From Actinoplanes ianthinogenes (lineage in GTDB: Bacteria > Actinomycetota > Actinomycetes > Mycobacteriales > Micromonosporaceae), in NCBI RefSeq assembly GCF_018324205.1, contig NZ_AP023356.1:6697501-6761500 (forward strand): 64,000 bases of DNA. The letters are read 5' to 3'. Shown piece by piece: positions 19,470-26,995 of this stretch. Below the pieces are notes generated by a model. The model was not told the DNA's origin and searched no databases. It saw only the letters and a list, made by a program, of their open reading frames with translations. Made by a program: the position numbers and the translations under genes. Each line of letters begins with the position of its first letter. Position 1 is the first letter of the stretch.

Positions 19470-19600
19470 GTGGGGTGGGAGGGGAGTATTCCCCCGCCCC
19501 GGTCTCGTCAACACGGAACGCTCGCCTGGGTGACCAGCGGGGGGACCCGGGGCCGGGGGTCGCGACGAAGCTTCGCGGCGGAAGAGACCTCCGACAGTCG
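19470..19600 (+). ncRNA. yybP-ykoY manganese riboswitch in the terC leader
   Basis: The leader contains the invariant loop-1 word GGGGAGTA (19481-19488), a central CGTCAACACGG and a late GAGACCTCC (19584-19592). Those are the landmarks of the yybP-ykoY Mn2+ riboswitch. The flanking GGAGG (19478-19482) can pair with CCTCC (19588-19592) to close helix P1. TerC-type membrane proteins are the most frequent targets of this riboswitch, and the aptamer lies 70 nt before the TerC start on the right strand. The exact ends are estimates. Confidence 0.75.
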
Positions 19601-19669
19601 CACGTCGCTGGGCTTTCTTGATCTTCCGGAGAGGGCGCAGCGACGACACGTGTCTGCCGGAGGTTCGCA

Positions 19670-20671
19670 TTGAACGTTTCAACCTGGGTTTGGCTCGCCA
19701 CGCTGGTGGCGCTGGTGGCCGTGCTTGCCGTGGATCTGTTGATCATCGGGCGCCGGCCGCACGAGCCGACCATGAAAGAGGCCGGCGGCTGGGTCGCCTT
19801 CTACGTCGCGCTCGCGCTGCTCTTCGGGGTCGGCGTCTGGGCGGTCAGCGGCGGACGGGCGGCCGGGGAGTTCTACACCGGCTGGCTCACTGAGTATTCG
19901 TTGAGCGTCGACAACCTGTTCGTCTTCGTGATCATCATGGGCCGGTTCGCGGTGCCGCGCCGATTCCAGCAGAAGGTGTTGCTGATCGGCATCGTGCTCG
20001 CGCTGGTCATGCGGGGCGCGTTCATCGCCGCCGGCGCGGCGCTGATCTCGCAGTTCTCCTGGGTGTTCTACATCTTCGGGGCGTTCCTGGTCTACACGGC
20101 CGTGACGCTGGTGAAGGGCGGCGAGAACGACGAGGAGGACTTCAAGGAGAACGTGCTGATCCGCTGGGCGAAACGAGCGCTGCCGCTCTCCTCGTCGTTC
20201 GGCGACGGGCAGTTCCGGGTGGTCACCTCGGCCGGCAAGCGCCTGTTCACCCCGATGCTCATCGTGATGATCGCGATCGGCACCACCGACCTGATCTTCG
20301 CGCTCGACTCGATCCCCGCGATCTTCGGGATCACCAAGGAGCCGTACCTCGTCTTCACCGCGAACGTGTTCGCGCTGATGGGCCTGCGTCAGCTCTTCTT
20401 CCTACTCGGCGGCCTGCTGGAGCGCCTGGTCTACCTGAACATCGGCCTCGCCGTGGTGCTCGCCTTCATCGGCGTCAAACTCTTCCTCGAGGCCCTGCAC
20501 ACCAACAGCCTGCCGTTCCTCAACGGTGGCGAGGGCCTGCACTGGGCCCCGGAGATCCCGATCTGGCTGTCGCTGCTGGTCATCCTCGGCACGCTCGGCG
20601 TCGCCACGGTCGCCAGCCTGGCCAAATCCTCCCGGGACCGGAAAAGGGAACTAGTCACCGCCGGTCACTGA
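19670..20671 (+). CDS. TerC family integral membrane protein (probable Mn2+ exporter)
   Basis: This 333-residue protein has about nine membrane spans and is of the TerC/Alx family. Conserved acidic membrane motifs are SVDNLFVF with D81, GTTDLIFALDS with D207 and D213, and a C-terminal LGTLGVATVASL. Family members export Mn2+ or load exported metalloproteins; older annotation as tellurium resistance is not specific. The start is TTG with GGAGG 7 nt upstream. The putative Mn2+ riboswitch upstream supports a role in manganese homeostasis. An intrinsic terminator follows. Confidence 0.9.
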   Translation: MNVSTWVWLATLVALVAVLAVDLLIIGRRPHEPTMKEAGGWVAFYVALALLFGVGVWAVSGGRAAGEFYTGWLTEYSLSVDNLFVFVIIMGRFAVPRRFQQKVLLIGIVLALVMRGAFIAAGAALISQFSWVFYIFGAFLVYTAVTLVKGGENDEEDFKENVLIRWAKRALPLSSSFGDGQFRVVTSAGKRLFTPMLIVMIAIGTTDLIFALDSIPAIFGITKEPYLVFTANVFALMGLRQLFFLLGGLLERLVYLNIGLAVVLAFIGVKLFLEALHTNSLPFLNGGEGLHWAPEIPIWLSLLVILGTLGVATVASLAKSSRDRKRELVTAGH

Positions 20672-20696
20672 TCTTTACGGTACGAAGTAAGCACCT

Positions 20697-20730
20697 GAGC
20701 CCGGGCGGCGTCCGCTGCCCGGGCTCTTCG
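20697..20730 (+). terminator. Intrinsic terminator of the terC-family gene
   Basis: A 10-bp perfect stem (GAGCCCGGGC with GCCCGGGCTC) and a 10-nt loop are followed by TTCG. It lies 25 nt after the stop codon. Confidence 0.75.
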
Positions 20731-20836
20731 CTATCACGGGTTCCGTCGATCGGCGCCGTCGTCCACACCAGCGGGTCGTCCACAGGCCGGCCACGTGATC
20801 TCGCCCGCCCCCGCCACACTGATCAGCGGGGGCTCC

Positions 20837-20886
20837 CCCAGGGATAGGGCGGGGTCTCGCGCCCAGGGATAGGGCGGGGTCTCGCG
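20837..20886. repeat. Perfect 25-bp tandem duplication
   Basis: Two identical 25-bp units (CCCAGGGATAGGGC then GGGGTCTCGCG) sit head to tail in the convergent gap between the TerC gene and typA. The word GATAGGGCGG also occurs in the palindromic 63-bp arrays at 32 kb and 61 kb. The rest of the 20731-20996 gap holds no gene. Confidence 0.85.
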
Positions 20887-20926
20887 CTTGCCGACGGAGT
20901 GGGGTGACGGGGCTGGGCGGGGCTGT

Positions 20927-20940
20927 GGGCGTACCGGAAA
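20927..20940. repeat. Dispersed intergenic word GGGCGTACCGGAAA, copy 1
   Basis: This is one of about ten intergenic copies in the window. It is preceded by a GGGCGGGGCT tract as in the 37.0 and 62.0 kb copies. It lies between convergent genes and is described together with the others in the findings. Confidence 0.6.
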
Positions 20941-20996
20941 GGCGAAGCGATCCGGGGATGCGGCGGCCGGGCCGGGGAAGCGGACCGGAACGGGAA

Positions 20997-21023
20997 ACGC
21001 CCCCGCCGGGAAGGCGGGGGCGT
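20997..21023 (-). terminator. Intrinsic terminator of typA
   Basis: The minus strand reads an 11-bp stem (ACGCCCCCGCC with GGCGGGGGCGT) with a tight 5-nt loop, followed by a short TTT run. It starts 31 nt after the typA stop. Confidence 0.7.
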
Positions 21024-21053
21024 CTCGGTGACCCGGGGTGAACCGGGCGTGGA

Positions 21054-22919
21054 TTACTGCTGGTGCTTGCGGCGGGCGGCGGCCCGGCCCCGAGCGGTCT
21101 GGTCCAGAACGACCTTGCGGATGCGGATCGCGGACGGGGTGACCTCGACGCACTCGTCCTCCCGGCAGAACTCGAGGGACTGCTCGAGGGAGAGCTTGCG
21201 GGGCGGGATCACCTTCTCGGTGTTGTCCGCGCTCGCGGCACGCATGTTGGTGAGCTTCTTCTCCTTGGTGATGTTGACGTCCATGTCGTCCTCACGGGAG
21301 TTCTCACCCACGATCATGCCCTCGTAGACCTCGGTGGTCGGCTCGACGAAGAGCTGGCCGCGCTCCTGGATGTTGATCATCGCAAACGGGGTGACCGCGC
21401 CGGCCCGGTCGGCCACCAGCGACCCGTTCTGCCGGGTGCGGAGGTCGCCGAACCACGGCTCGTGGTCCTCGTACAGGTGGTGCATGATGCCGGTGCCGCG
21501 GGTCTCGGTGAGGAACTCGGTCCGGAAACCGATCAGGCCACGCGCCGGGACCAGCCACTCCATCCGGAGCCAGCCGGTGCCGTGGTTGGTCAGCTGCTCC
21601 ATCCGGCCCTTGCGGCTGGCCAGCAGCGAGGTGATGGCGCCCATGTACTCGTCCGGGGCGTCGATGGTCAAGCGCTCGACCGGCTCGTGCACCTTGCCGT
21701 CGATGACCTTGGTGACGACCTGCGGCTTGCCGACGGTCAGCTCGTAGGACTCGCGGCGCATCTGCTCGACCAGGATGGCGAGCGCCAGCTCGCCACGGCC
21801 CTGCACCTCCCAGGCGTCCGGGCGCTCGGTCGGCAGGACGCGGAGCGAGACGTTACCGATCAGCTCCTTGTCCAGGCGGTCCTTGACCATGCGCGCCGTG
21901 ACCTTGGCGCCCTTGACCTTGCCGACCAGCGGCGAGGTGTTGGTGCCGATGACCATCGAGATGGCCGGCTCGTCGACGGTGATCAGCGGCAGCGGCTTCG
22001 GGTTCTCCGCGTCGGCCAGGGTCTCGCCGATCATGATCTCCGGGATGCCGGCGACGGCCATGATGTCGCCCGGGCCGGCGCTCTCGGCCGGCTTGCGCTC
22101 CAGGCCCTCGGTGATCAGCAGCTCGGAGATCCGCACATTGCTGATCGTGCCGTCGGTCTTGCACCAGGCGACGGTCTGGCCCTTGCGGATGGTGCCCTCG
22201 TGCACCCGGCACAGCGCGAGACGGCCGAGGAACGGCGAGGCGTCCAGGTTGACGACGTGCGCCTGGAGCGGCGCGCCCTCGGTGTAGGTCGGGGCCGGGA
22301 TGGTGTTCAGGATCGTGGAGAACAGCGGCTCCAGGTCGGCGCTGTCCTGCGGGACGGCGCCGTCGGCCGGCTGGTTCAGCGAGGCGATGCCGTCGCGGGC
22401 GCACGCGTAGATGATCGGGAACTCGATCTGGTCCTCGTCCGCGTCCAGGTCGAAGAAGAGCGCGTACGTGTCGTCCACGACCTCCTTGATCCGGGCGTCC
22501 GGCCGGTCCACCTTGTTGATCACCAGGATGATCGGGAGCTTGGCCTGGAGCGCCTTGCGGAGCACGAAGCGGGTCTGCGGCAGCGGGCCCTCGGACGCGT
22601 CGACCAGCAGCACCACGCCGTCGACCATGGTCAGGCCGCGCTCCACCTCGCCACCGAAGTCGGCGTGGCCCGGGGTGTCGATGATGTTGATGACGACCGG
22701 CTCGCCCTCGGCCGGCTGGTAGCTGATCGCGGTGTTCTTGGCGAGAATGGTGATGCCCTTTTCCCGCTCCAGGTCCATGGAGTCCATGGCGCGCTCGGCC
22801 ATCTCTCCACGTGCGTGGGACTGACCGCCCTGTCGGAGCATGGCGTCGACCAGGGTGGTTTTGCCATGGTCGACGTGAGCGATGATGGCGACATTACGGA
22901 GGTCGGTGCGGGTCTGCAT
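21054..22919 (-). CDS. typA: Translational GTPase TypA/BipA
   Basis: This ribosome-associated GTPase of about 621 residues is EF-G-like without domain IV and is needed for stress and low-temperature growth and 50S assembly. Its P-loop is AHVDHGKTT (14-22), G3 is DTPGHADFGGEV and G4 is NKVDRPDAR. The C-terminal BipA domain contains PARGLIGFRTEFLTETRGTG. The start is the ATG encoding MQTRTDLRNVAII; an in-frame ATG nine bases upstream at 22928 has a closer GGGGA and is an alternative. The C-terminus is basic (ARGRAAARRKHQQ). Confidence 0.95.
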   Translation of the reverse strand: MQTRTDLRNVAIIAHVDHGKTTLVDAMLRQGGQSHARGEMAERAMDSMDLEREKGITILAKNTAISYQPAEGEPVVINIIDTPGHADFGGEVERGLTMVDGVVLLVDASEGPLPQTRFVLRKALQAKLPIILVINKVDRPDARIKEVVDDTYALFFDLDADEDQIEFPIIYACARDGIASLNQPADGAVPQDSADLEPLFSTILNTIPAPTYTEGAPLQAHVVNLDASPFLGRLALCRVHEGTIRKGQTVAWCKTDGTISNVRISELLITEGLERKPAESAGPGDIMAVAGIPEIMIGETLADAENPKPLPLITVDEPAISMVIGTNTSPLVGKVKGAKVTARMVKDRLDKELIGNVSLRVLPTERPDAWEVQGRGELALAILVEQMRRESYELTVGKPQVVTKVIDGKVHEPVERLTIDAPDEYMGAITSLLASRKGRMEQLTNHGTGWLRMEWLVPARGLIGFRTEFLTETRGTGIMHHLYEDHEPWFGDLRTRQNGSLVADRAGAVTPFAMINIQERGQLFVEPTTEVYEGMIVGENSREDDMDVNITKEKKLTNMRAASADNTEKVIPPRKLSLEQSLEFCREDECVEVTPSAIRIRKVVLDQTARGRAAARRKHQQ

Positions 22920-23071
22920 GAGGCCCATTGTCCCCGGTTCAGGTTGCCGTTCGTGACACGGGGTCATGTTGCCGAGCCCACAAGATTTTTTGAACAAAGT
23001 TCACGGGTCCGTGCAAGGCGATCACCGCTGTTAGCGTCTTCATCGATATACCCACGGGGAGGAATACGTCG

Positions 23072-23872
23072 ATGAAGGTGCGGTTGTTCGCCGCGGTGGC
23101 GGTGCTGGTGGTGGCCGCGGGCTGCGGGTTCGGCGGTAAGGACGACAAGGCGTCGGGCTCGGCGCCGACGGTGGCGGTGACGTCCGAGTCGCCGGTCCCG
23201 GAGGAGTCGCCCACCCCGGAGCCGGAGGAGACGACCACGGCGCCCGCGCCGAAACCGTCGAAGACCAGCAGCAAGCCGAAGAAGACCACGTCGTCGCCGA
23301 CGCCGACCGGCCCGGTGAACAACTTCGAGGTGTCGGCGTGCTCCACCAAGAAGGGCACCGCGGTCTCCAAGACCAAGGTGAAGGCGGCGCTGAAGGCGGC
23401 GGCCGGCAAGACCTACTGGACGCACGAGGCGCCCCAGCTCAAGCTGAACTATCCGCTGGTCAAGGCGATCGCCTGGCACGAGAGCGGCTGGCAGACCAAC
23501 GTCTTCAACTGTGACGGCGGGCAGGGCCTGATGCAGCTGATGCCGGACACGGTCAGCATGATCAACGACCGGTTCGGGCTGAGTTACGACGTGTCGGGTT
23601 ACCAGCAGAACGCGACCGCCGGGGCGAACTATCTCGCCTGGCTGACCCGCTACATGTCGCAGAAGGCGTTCAACGAGGACAAGGTCTTCGACCTCAGTCC
23701 GCGCAAGTGCAAGACACACAGCTCGTGGTGCCTGCTGAACCTGGTGATCTCGGCGTACCAGTTCGGCCCCGGTGACGTGCTGGCGAACGCGAAGACCAAG
23801 AAGCTGCCGAACCCGGGGTACGTCGACTCGGTGCGCTCGCTGATGGCGGACTGCTTCTGCGACACCTACTGA
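23072..23872 (+). CDS. Lytic transglycosylase-type lipoprotein
   Basis: This 266-residue exported lipoprotein has a signal ending VVAAGC with Cys18 as the lipidated residue. A 60-residue Pro/Thr/Glu/Lys-rich linker for the cell wall follows, then an SLT lysozyme-like domain from about residue 115. The catalytic glutamate is E137 in AIAWHESGW, followed by DGGQGLMQLMPDT and AGANYLAWL. Cysteines CKTHSSWC and the C-terminal CFC may form disulfides. It probably cleaves peptidoglycan. Good SD (GGGGAGGA) precedes the ATG. It diverges from typA; the dyad TGAAC-aaa-GTTCA (22991-23003) lies between them. Confidence 0.88.
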   Translation: MKVRLFAAVAVLVVAAGCGFGGKDDKASGSAPTVAVTSESPVPEESPTPEPEETTTAPAPKPSKTSSKPKKTTSSPTPTGPVNNFEVSACSTKKGTAVSKTKVKAALKAAAGKTYWTHEAPQLKLNYPLVKAIAWHESGWQTNVFNCDGGQGLMQLMPDTVSMINDRFGLSYDVSGYQQNATAGANYLAWLTRYMSQKAFNEDKVFDLSPRKCKTHSSWCLLNLVISAYQFGPGDVLANAKTKKLPNPGYVDSVRSLMADCFCDTY

Positions 23873-23880
23873 TCCGGGGT

Positions 23881-23901
23881 GGTCCCGGGGCTGCCGGGAC
23901 C
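23881..23901 (+). terminator. Hairpin after the transglycosylase gene
   Basis: A perfect 8-bp stem (GGTCCCGG with CCGGGACC) and a 5-nt loop lie 8 nt after the stop. There is no U run. Confidence 0.6.
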
Positions 23902-23949
23902 GCGAGCTACACTGGTCAGCGGACCCGAGACCCCGCTTACCCAGCCGTT

Positions 23950-23979
23950 TTGACCCTCTCGTCACAGCGGTAGTAAGGT
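23950..23979 (+). promoter_or_regulatory. Promoter of the L11-like gene
   Basis: TTGACC and TAAGGT are 18 nt apart, close to the vegetative sigma consensus. Transcription would begin near 23986, leaving a leader of about 75 nt. Confidence 0.65.
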
Positions 23980-24010
23980 CTCGGGGTTGTCGTGTGTCGT
24001 TGATGCTGGC

Positions 24011-24039
24011 GAGCTGCGTTTTTTCTCGGCCCGCAGCTC
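24011..24039 (+). promoter_or_regulatory. Leader hairpin before the L11-like gene
   Basis: GAGCTGCG and CGCAGCTC pair perfectly around a 13-nt loop that starts with six T. The hairpin ends 2 nt before the strong ribosome site CCCTAAGGAG. Ribosomal protein genes are often autoregulated through such leaders, so it may be a protein-binding or start-site control element; that is inference. Confidence 0.5.
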
Positions 24040-24059
24040 ACCCTAAGGAGCCTTACCCG

Positions 24060-24485
24060 ATGCCTCCCAAGAAGAAGACCCATGAGGTAACCCTCGCGCT
24101 TGAGGCGGGTAACGCCGCGATGGTCGACCTCGGTAAGATGCTCGGTCCGACCGGCGCCAACATGCGCGCCGTCAAGGTCGAGTACGACGAGGCCACCGCG
24201 AAGAACCGGGGCGAGATCATCCCGGTCATCGTGTCGGTCTACGAGGACCGTAGCCACACGCTGGCCTACAAGACCCCGCCGACCAGCTTCCTGATCCGCA
24301 AGGCTCTGGGGATCCAGTCGGGCGCGTCGAACCCGCTGACCCAGACCGTGGGCACGCTCAGCGCCCAGCAGGTCAAGGAGATCGCGGAGCGCAAGCTGCC
24401 CGACCTCAACGCGAACGACATGGACGCCGCGATTCAGATCGTGAGCGGCACCGCGCGTTCGATGGGCGTCAAGGTCGCCTCCTGA
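24060..24485 (+). CDS. Second, divergent ribosomal protein L11 (uL11) family protein
   Basis: This 141-residue protein is clearly related to L11. It opens MPPKKKTHEV, and it shares GEIIPVIVSVYEDRS, LAYKTPP, LSAQQVKEIAERKLPDLNANDMDAA and the ending GTARSMGV. It lacks the proline-rich thiopeptide loop of normal L11 (usually PAPPVGPALGQ); here the region reads GNAAMVDLGKMLGPTGAN. The gene is not beside rplA or nusG, and it has its own promoter, leader hairpin and strong terminator. It is probably a paralogue of the housekeeping rplK. Replacement of L11 under special conditions or an off-ribosome role are both possible. Confidence 0.85.
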   Translation: MPPKKKTHEVTLALEAGNAAMVDLGKMLGPTGANMRAVKVEYDEATAKNRGEIIPVIVSVYEDRSHTLAYKTPPTSFLIRKALGIQSGASNPLTQTVGTLSAQQVKEIAERKLPDLNANDMDAAIQIVSGTARSMGVKVAS

Positions 24486-24501
24486 TCGTCAAGATCTGAG
24501 A

Positions 24502-24535
24502 ACGGCCCCGGACTTCGGTCCGGGGCCGTTTTTCG
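24502..24535 (+). terminator. Strong intrinsic terminator of the L11-like gene
   Basis: AACGGCCCCGGAC and GTCCGGGGCCGTT form a 13-bp perfect stem with a UUCG tetraloop, followed by TTT. This is the best terminator in the window. Confidence 0.93.
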
Positions 24536-24584
24536 TCGCGCCCGCCCCGCCGGTTTCCGGTCCGCTGTGGGCGCGACCACGGCG

Positions 24585-24597
24585 TTTCCGGTACGCC
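24585..24597. repeat. Dispersed intergenic word, inverted copy (TTTCCGGTACGCC)
   Basis: This is the reverse-strand copy of the GGCGTACCGGAAA word. It ends just before the stop of the ClpP-like gene, in the convergent gap with the L11-like gene. Confidence 0.55.
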
Positions 24598-24598
24598 A

Positions 24599-25210
24599 TC
24601 AGCGCGCCTTCGGCGAGATCACCTCGTCGAGCAGTCCGTACTCCAGCGCCTCCGCGGCGTTCAGGCTCCGCCCCGCGGACAGGTCGTCCTCCACCCGGCT
24701 GCGCGGCCGCCCGGTCACCTCGGCCAGCCGGACCACGACCTCCTCCAGCTCCCGCAGGTGCTGCCCGGCCGCGGCGGCCACCTCGTCGGCGGTCCCGTTC
24801 ACCCCGGCGGCCCGCGGCTCGGCCAGCTTGAACCGGGCGTGCCGGTAACCCGCCCGGCGGTCCGCGGCGGCCAGCACGGCCAGCGCCGCCCCGCCCGCCT
24901 CCGCGGTGACCAGCGCGTGCACCGGCGACACCAGCGCGTCGATCACGTCGACCACGGCGAGCGCGGCGCTCAGCTCGCCGCCCGGGCAGGCCACGTGCAG
25001 CTGGATCGGCGCCTGACCGGCCGCGTCCAGGGTGAGCAGGGCGGCCGAGATGCCGGTCGCCACCTCGCTGGTGAGCTGGCCGCGGATCATCACGATGCGC
25101 TGGTCGAAGAGCCGCTCCTCAAGCCACCCGGGGAACGCGGGACCGGGCTCCGGCGGGAGCGGCGGCTGCACCGGGAAGCCCCACCGGGACGGATCGTGTC
25201 GCATGGTCAT
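24599..25210 (-). CDS. ClpP-like protein lacking catalytic Ser and His
   Basis: This 203-residue protein has the ClpP/crotonase fold, seen in LFDQRIVMIRGQLTSEVA, HVACPGGELSAALAVVDVI and a C-terminal NAAEALEYGLLDEVI. The catalytic serine position reads EAGGAALAV, with Gly107 where ClpP has Ser. The usual IHQP histidine block reads LAEP, with Ala130. Only the acidic EDD near 174-176 is kept. It is therefore likely inactive as a protease, a ClpR-like partner or a fold reused for something else. Start ATG 25210 has GGAGG 6 nt upstream. It diverges from the GntR gene. Confidence 0.82.
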   Translation of the reverse strand: MTMRHDPSRWGFPVQPPLPPEPGPAFPGWLEERLFDQRIVMIRGQLTSEVATGISAALLTLDAAGQAPIQLHVACPGGELSAALAVVDVIDALVSPVHALVTAEAGGAALAVLAAADRRAGYRHARFKLAEPRAAGVNGTADEVAAAAGQHLRELEEVVVRLAEVTGRPRSRVEDDLSAGRSLNAAEALEYGLLDEVISPKAR

Positions 25211-25418
25211 GGGCGGCCTCCACATCGTCCGTGGCTTCCGCCAGCCTACGTGGGAAACCTGCCGGGGACCGGGATCCGCGGTGGCCGGCCCCGATCGCAC
25301 GGGCCGGTGTCATGGGGCCGGCGTCGTCGGCGCGGCAGCCCGCCGGAGCAGCCGGGTGGATCGGGTGGCGCACCGTTCGGCGGGCCGTGATCCGCCGGGG
25401 AAGCCCTAGACTCCGCAC

Positions 25419-26135
25419 ATGTCCGCTCCGCGACGTCGTTCCGCGCTGCTGGCCCGCCTGGCCGACCGGCCGGCCGGCAGCACGCCGAGCGCGATCGTGG
25501 ACGAGTTGCGGGTGATCATCCTGCACGGTCAGGTGCCGCCCGGCTCGGCGATTCCGGTGGACGCGGTCGCGGCGGCCTTCGGGGTGAGCCGCATCCCGGT
25601 CCGGGAGGCGCTGATGACCCTGATCGGCGAGGGGCTGGTGGATCATCGGACGAACGGCGGCTACCGGGTGGCGATGATGACGGCCCGTGAGTTCGGCGAG
25701 ATCTACCTGGTCCGGGAGGCGCTCGAGTCGGCGGCGCTGCGCGCGGCGGTGGCCCAGGCCACCGAGGAGGACGACCGGCAGGCACGGTCCGCGCTGCGGG
25801 CGCTGGACGCGGCGATCGAGGCCGACGACAAGGGTACGGCGTACCACCGGGAGAGTCGCCGGTTCCATCTCGCCCTGATCAGCCCGTGCCGGATGCGCCG
25901 CCTGCTGCACATGCTGGAGGCGGCGTGGAACATGACCGAGCCGCTGCGCCCGATGTCCCAGCTGCGCGCCGCGGAGCGGGAGCTGCTGCACGCCGATCAC
26001 GCCGGGATGCTCGCCGCGTTCCTGCGCCGCGACGCCGACGCGCTCGCGCGGGTGTGCGCCGACCATCATCACCGTCTGCAGGGGTTCATCTCCGCATTGC
26101 CGCAGCACACCGGACTTTTCGCCGAGGGAGACTGA
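25419..26135 (+). CDS. GntR-family (FadR-type) transcriptional regulator
   Basis: This 238-residue regulator has an N-terminal winged helix (IVDELRVIILHGQVPPGSAI, then AAFGVSRIPVREALMTLIGEGLV) and an all-helical FCD effector domain from about residue 95 (EIYLVREALESAALRAA). Its candidate metal or ligand residues include the HHH cluster near residue 220. TAGACT at 25407-25412 ends 6 nt before the ATG, so the mRNA is probably leaderless. The effector is unknown. No catabolic operon adjoins it directly; the NCS1/racemase pair 2 kb downstream is a possible target. Confidence 0.88.
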   Translation: MSAPRRRSALLARLADRPAGSTPSAIVDELRVIILHGQVPPGSAIPVDAVAAAFGVSRIPVREALMTLIGEGLVDHRTNGGYRVAMMTAREFGEIYLVREALESAALRAAVAQATEEDDRQARSALRALDAAIEADDKGTAYHRESRRFHLALISPCRMRRLLHMLEAAWNMTEPLRPMSQLRAAERELLHADHAGMLAAFLRRDADALARVCADHHHRLQGFISALPQHTGLFAEGD

Positions 26136-26210
26136 TCTCACACCGGGCACGGCCGGGGACTCCGGCACGACCGGCACCGGAGTGGTCCTCGGAGGTGGCG
26201 GGGCGGCTCC

Positions 26211-26227
26211 GGTCGTACCGAAAACGG
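26211..26227. repeat. Dispersed intergenic word, copy GGTCGTACCGAAAACGG
   Basis: This variant lies between the convergent ends of the GntR and TetR genes and is preceded by the same GGCGGGGCGGCTCC tract seen in other copies. Confidence 0.55.
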
Positions 26228-26316
26228 AAGTGACCTCGACGACCGCATCGCCGGCGCCGGAAAGCGAATCGACAGCGCCGGGAAGCCGGCGGACACAAGG
26301 CGGCGACGACCAGACG

Positions 26317-26931
26317 CTATCCGCCTGACCGCACCGTGCCGGCCCGGATCGCCGCCAGCACCCGGGCCGCGGTGCGCTCCGGCAGGTCCTCCTCGATCGG
26401 CTCGCCGCTGATGTAGATGCGGTAGTAGAACGGCGCGGCGAGCATCCGGACGGCCTCGTCGGCGCAGGTGCCGGCGGGGATCTCGGCGCGCTCCACGGCC
26501 CGATCCACCACCGTGGCGGCCCGCTTGATCCGGACCCGGATGGTCTCGGTGAGGGTGTGGCGGGAGGCGGGGTCGCGCACCGCCGTCATGATCAGCGCGT
26601 CCAGCCAGGGGCGGTGGACCGGGTGCCGATGCAGCCCGACGATGATCCGCGCCACCTCGGTGAGGTCGCCCTCCAGCGTGCCGGTGTCCGGGATGGGCAG
26701 CTCCACGGTGATCTCGTCGACCAGGTCCTGGATCAGCCCGTCGAGGTTGCCCCAGCGCCGGTACACCGTGGAGAGCGCGACGCCGGCCCGGGTGGCGACG
26801 GCCTCGATCCGGGTGCCGGCGTACCCGTTCTCCGCGAGCTCGGCCATGGCCGCCTCGAAGACCGCGGCCCGGGTGCGTGCCGTCCGCCCGCCGGGCCGTC
26901 GCGTGCCCTGTAAACGAGAATCGTCTTGCAT
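26317..26931 (-). CDS. TetR-family transcriptional regulator
   Basis: This 204-residue protein has an N-terminal TetR helix-turn-helix: TRAAVFEAAMAELAENGY, then TRIEAVATRAGVALSTVYRRW. A C-terminal helical domain follows with a TetR_C-like block (FYYRIYISGEPIEEDLPERTAARVL). It starts at an ATG lying inside a half-site of an inverted repeat (26926-26970) and diverges from the alpha/beta hydrolase gene. It probably represses itself and the hydrolase. The ligand is unknown. Confidence 0.88.
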   Translation of the reverse strand: MQDDSRLQGTRRPGGRTARTRAAVFEAAMAELAENGYAGTRIEAVATRAGVALSTVYRRWGNLDGLIQDLVDEITVELPIPDTGTLEGDLTEVARIIVGLHRHPVHRPWLDALIMTAVRDPASRHTLTETIRVRIKRAATVVDRAVERAEIPAGTCADEAVRMLAAPFYYRIYISGEPIEEDLPERTAARVLAAIRAGTVRSGG

Positions 26932-26970
26932 TAGTGGTGTCCTCCTGTCAGGCTGCCGATGCTAATGCAA
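26926..26970. promoter_or_regulatory. Inverted repeat covering the TetR/hydrolase divergent promoters
   Basis: TTGCATTAG (26926-26934) and its exact complement CTAATGCAA (26962-26970) are 27 nt apart. The left arm contains the start codon of the TetR gene. The spacing puts the two centres 36 bp apart, so two dimers or a looped complex are possible. Confidence 0.5.
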
Positions 26971-26995
26971 AGCGATTCCTGTTAGGAGTGGCTCC

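Noticed and set aside
22991..23003. LexA (SOS) box
   Set aside because: The arms GAAC/GTTC are separated by three bases, not four, and the outer bases do not fit.
24041..24050. Canonical L11 or L1 autoregulatory site in the L11-like leader
   Set aside because: The hairpin does not resemble the L1-binding 23S-like motif I know; kept only as an unexplained leader hairpin.
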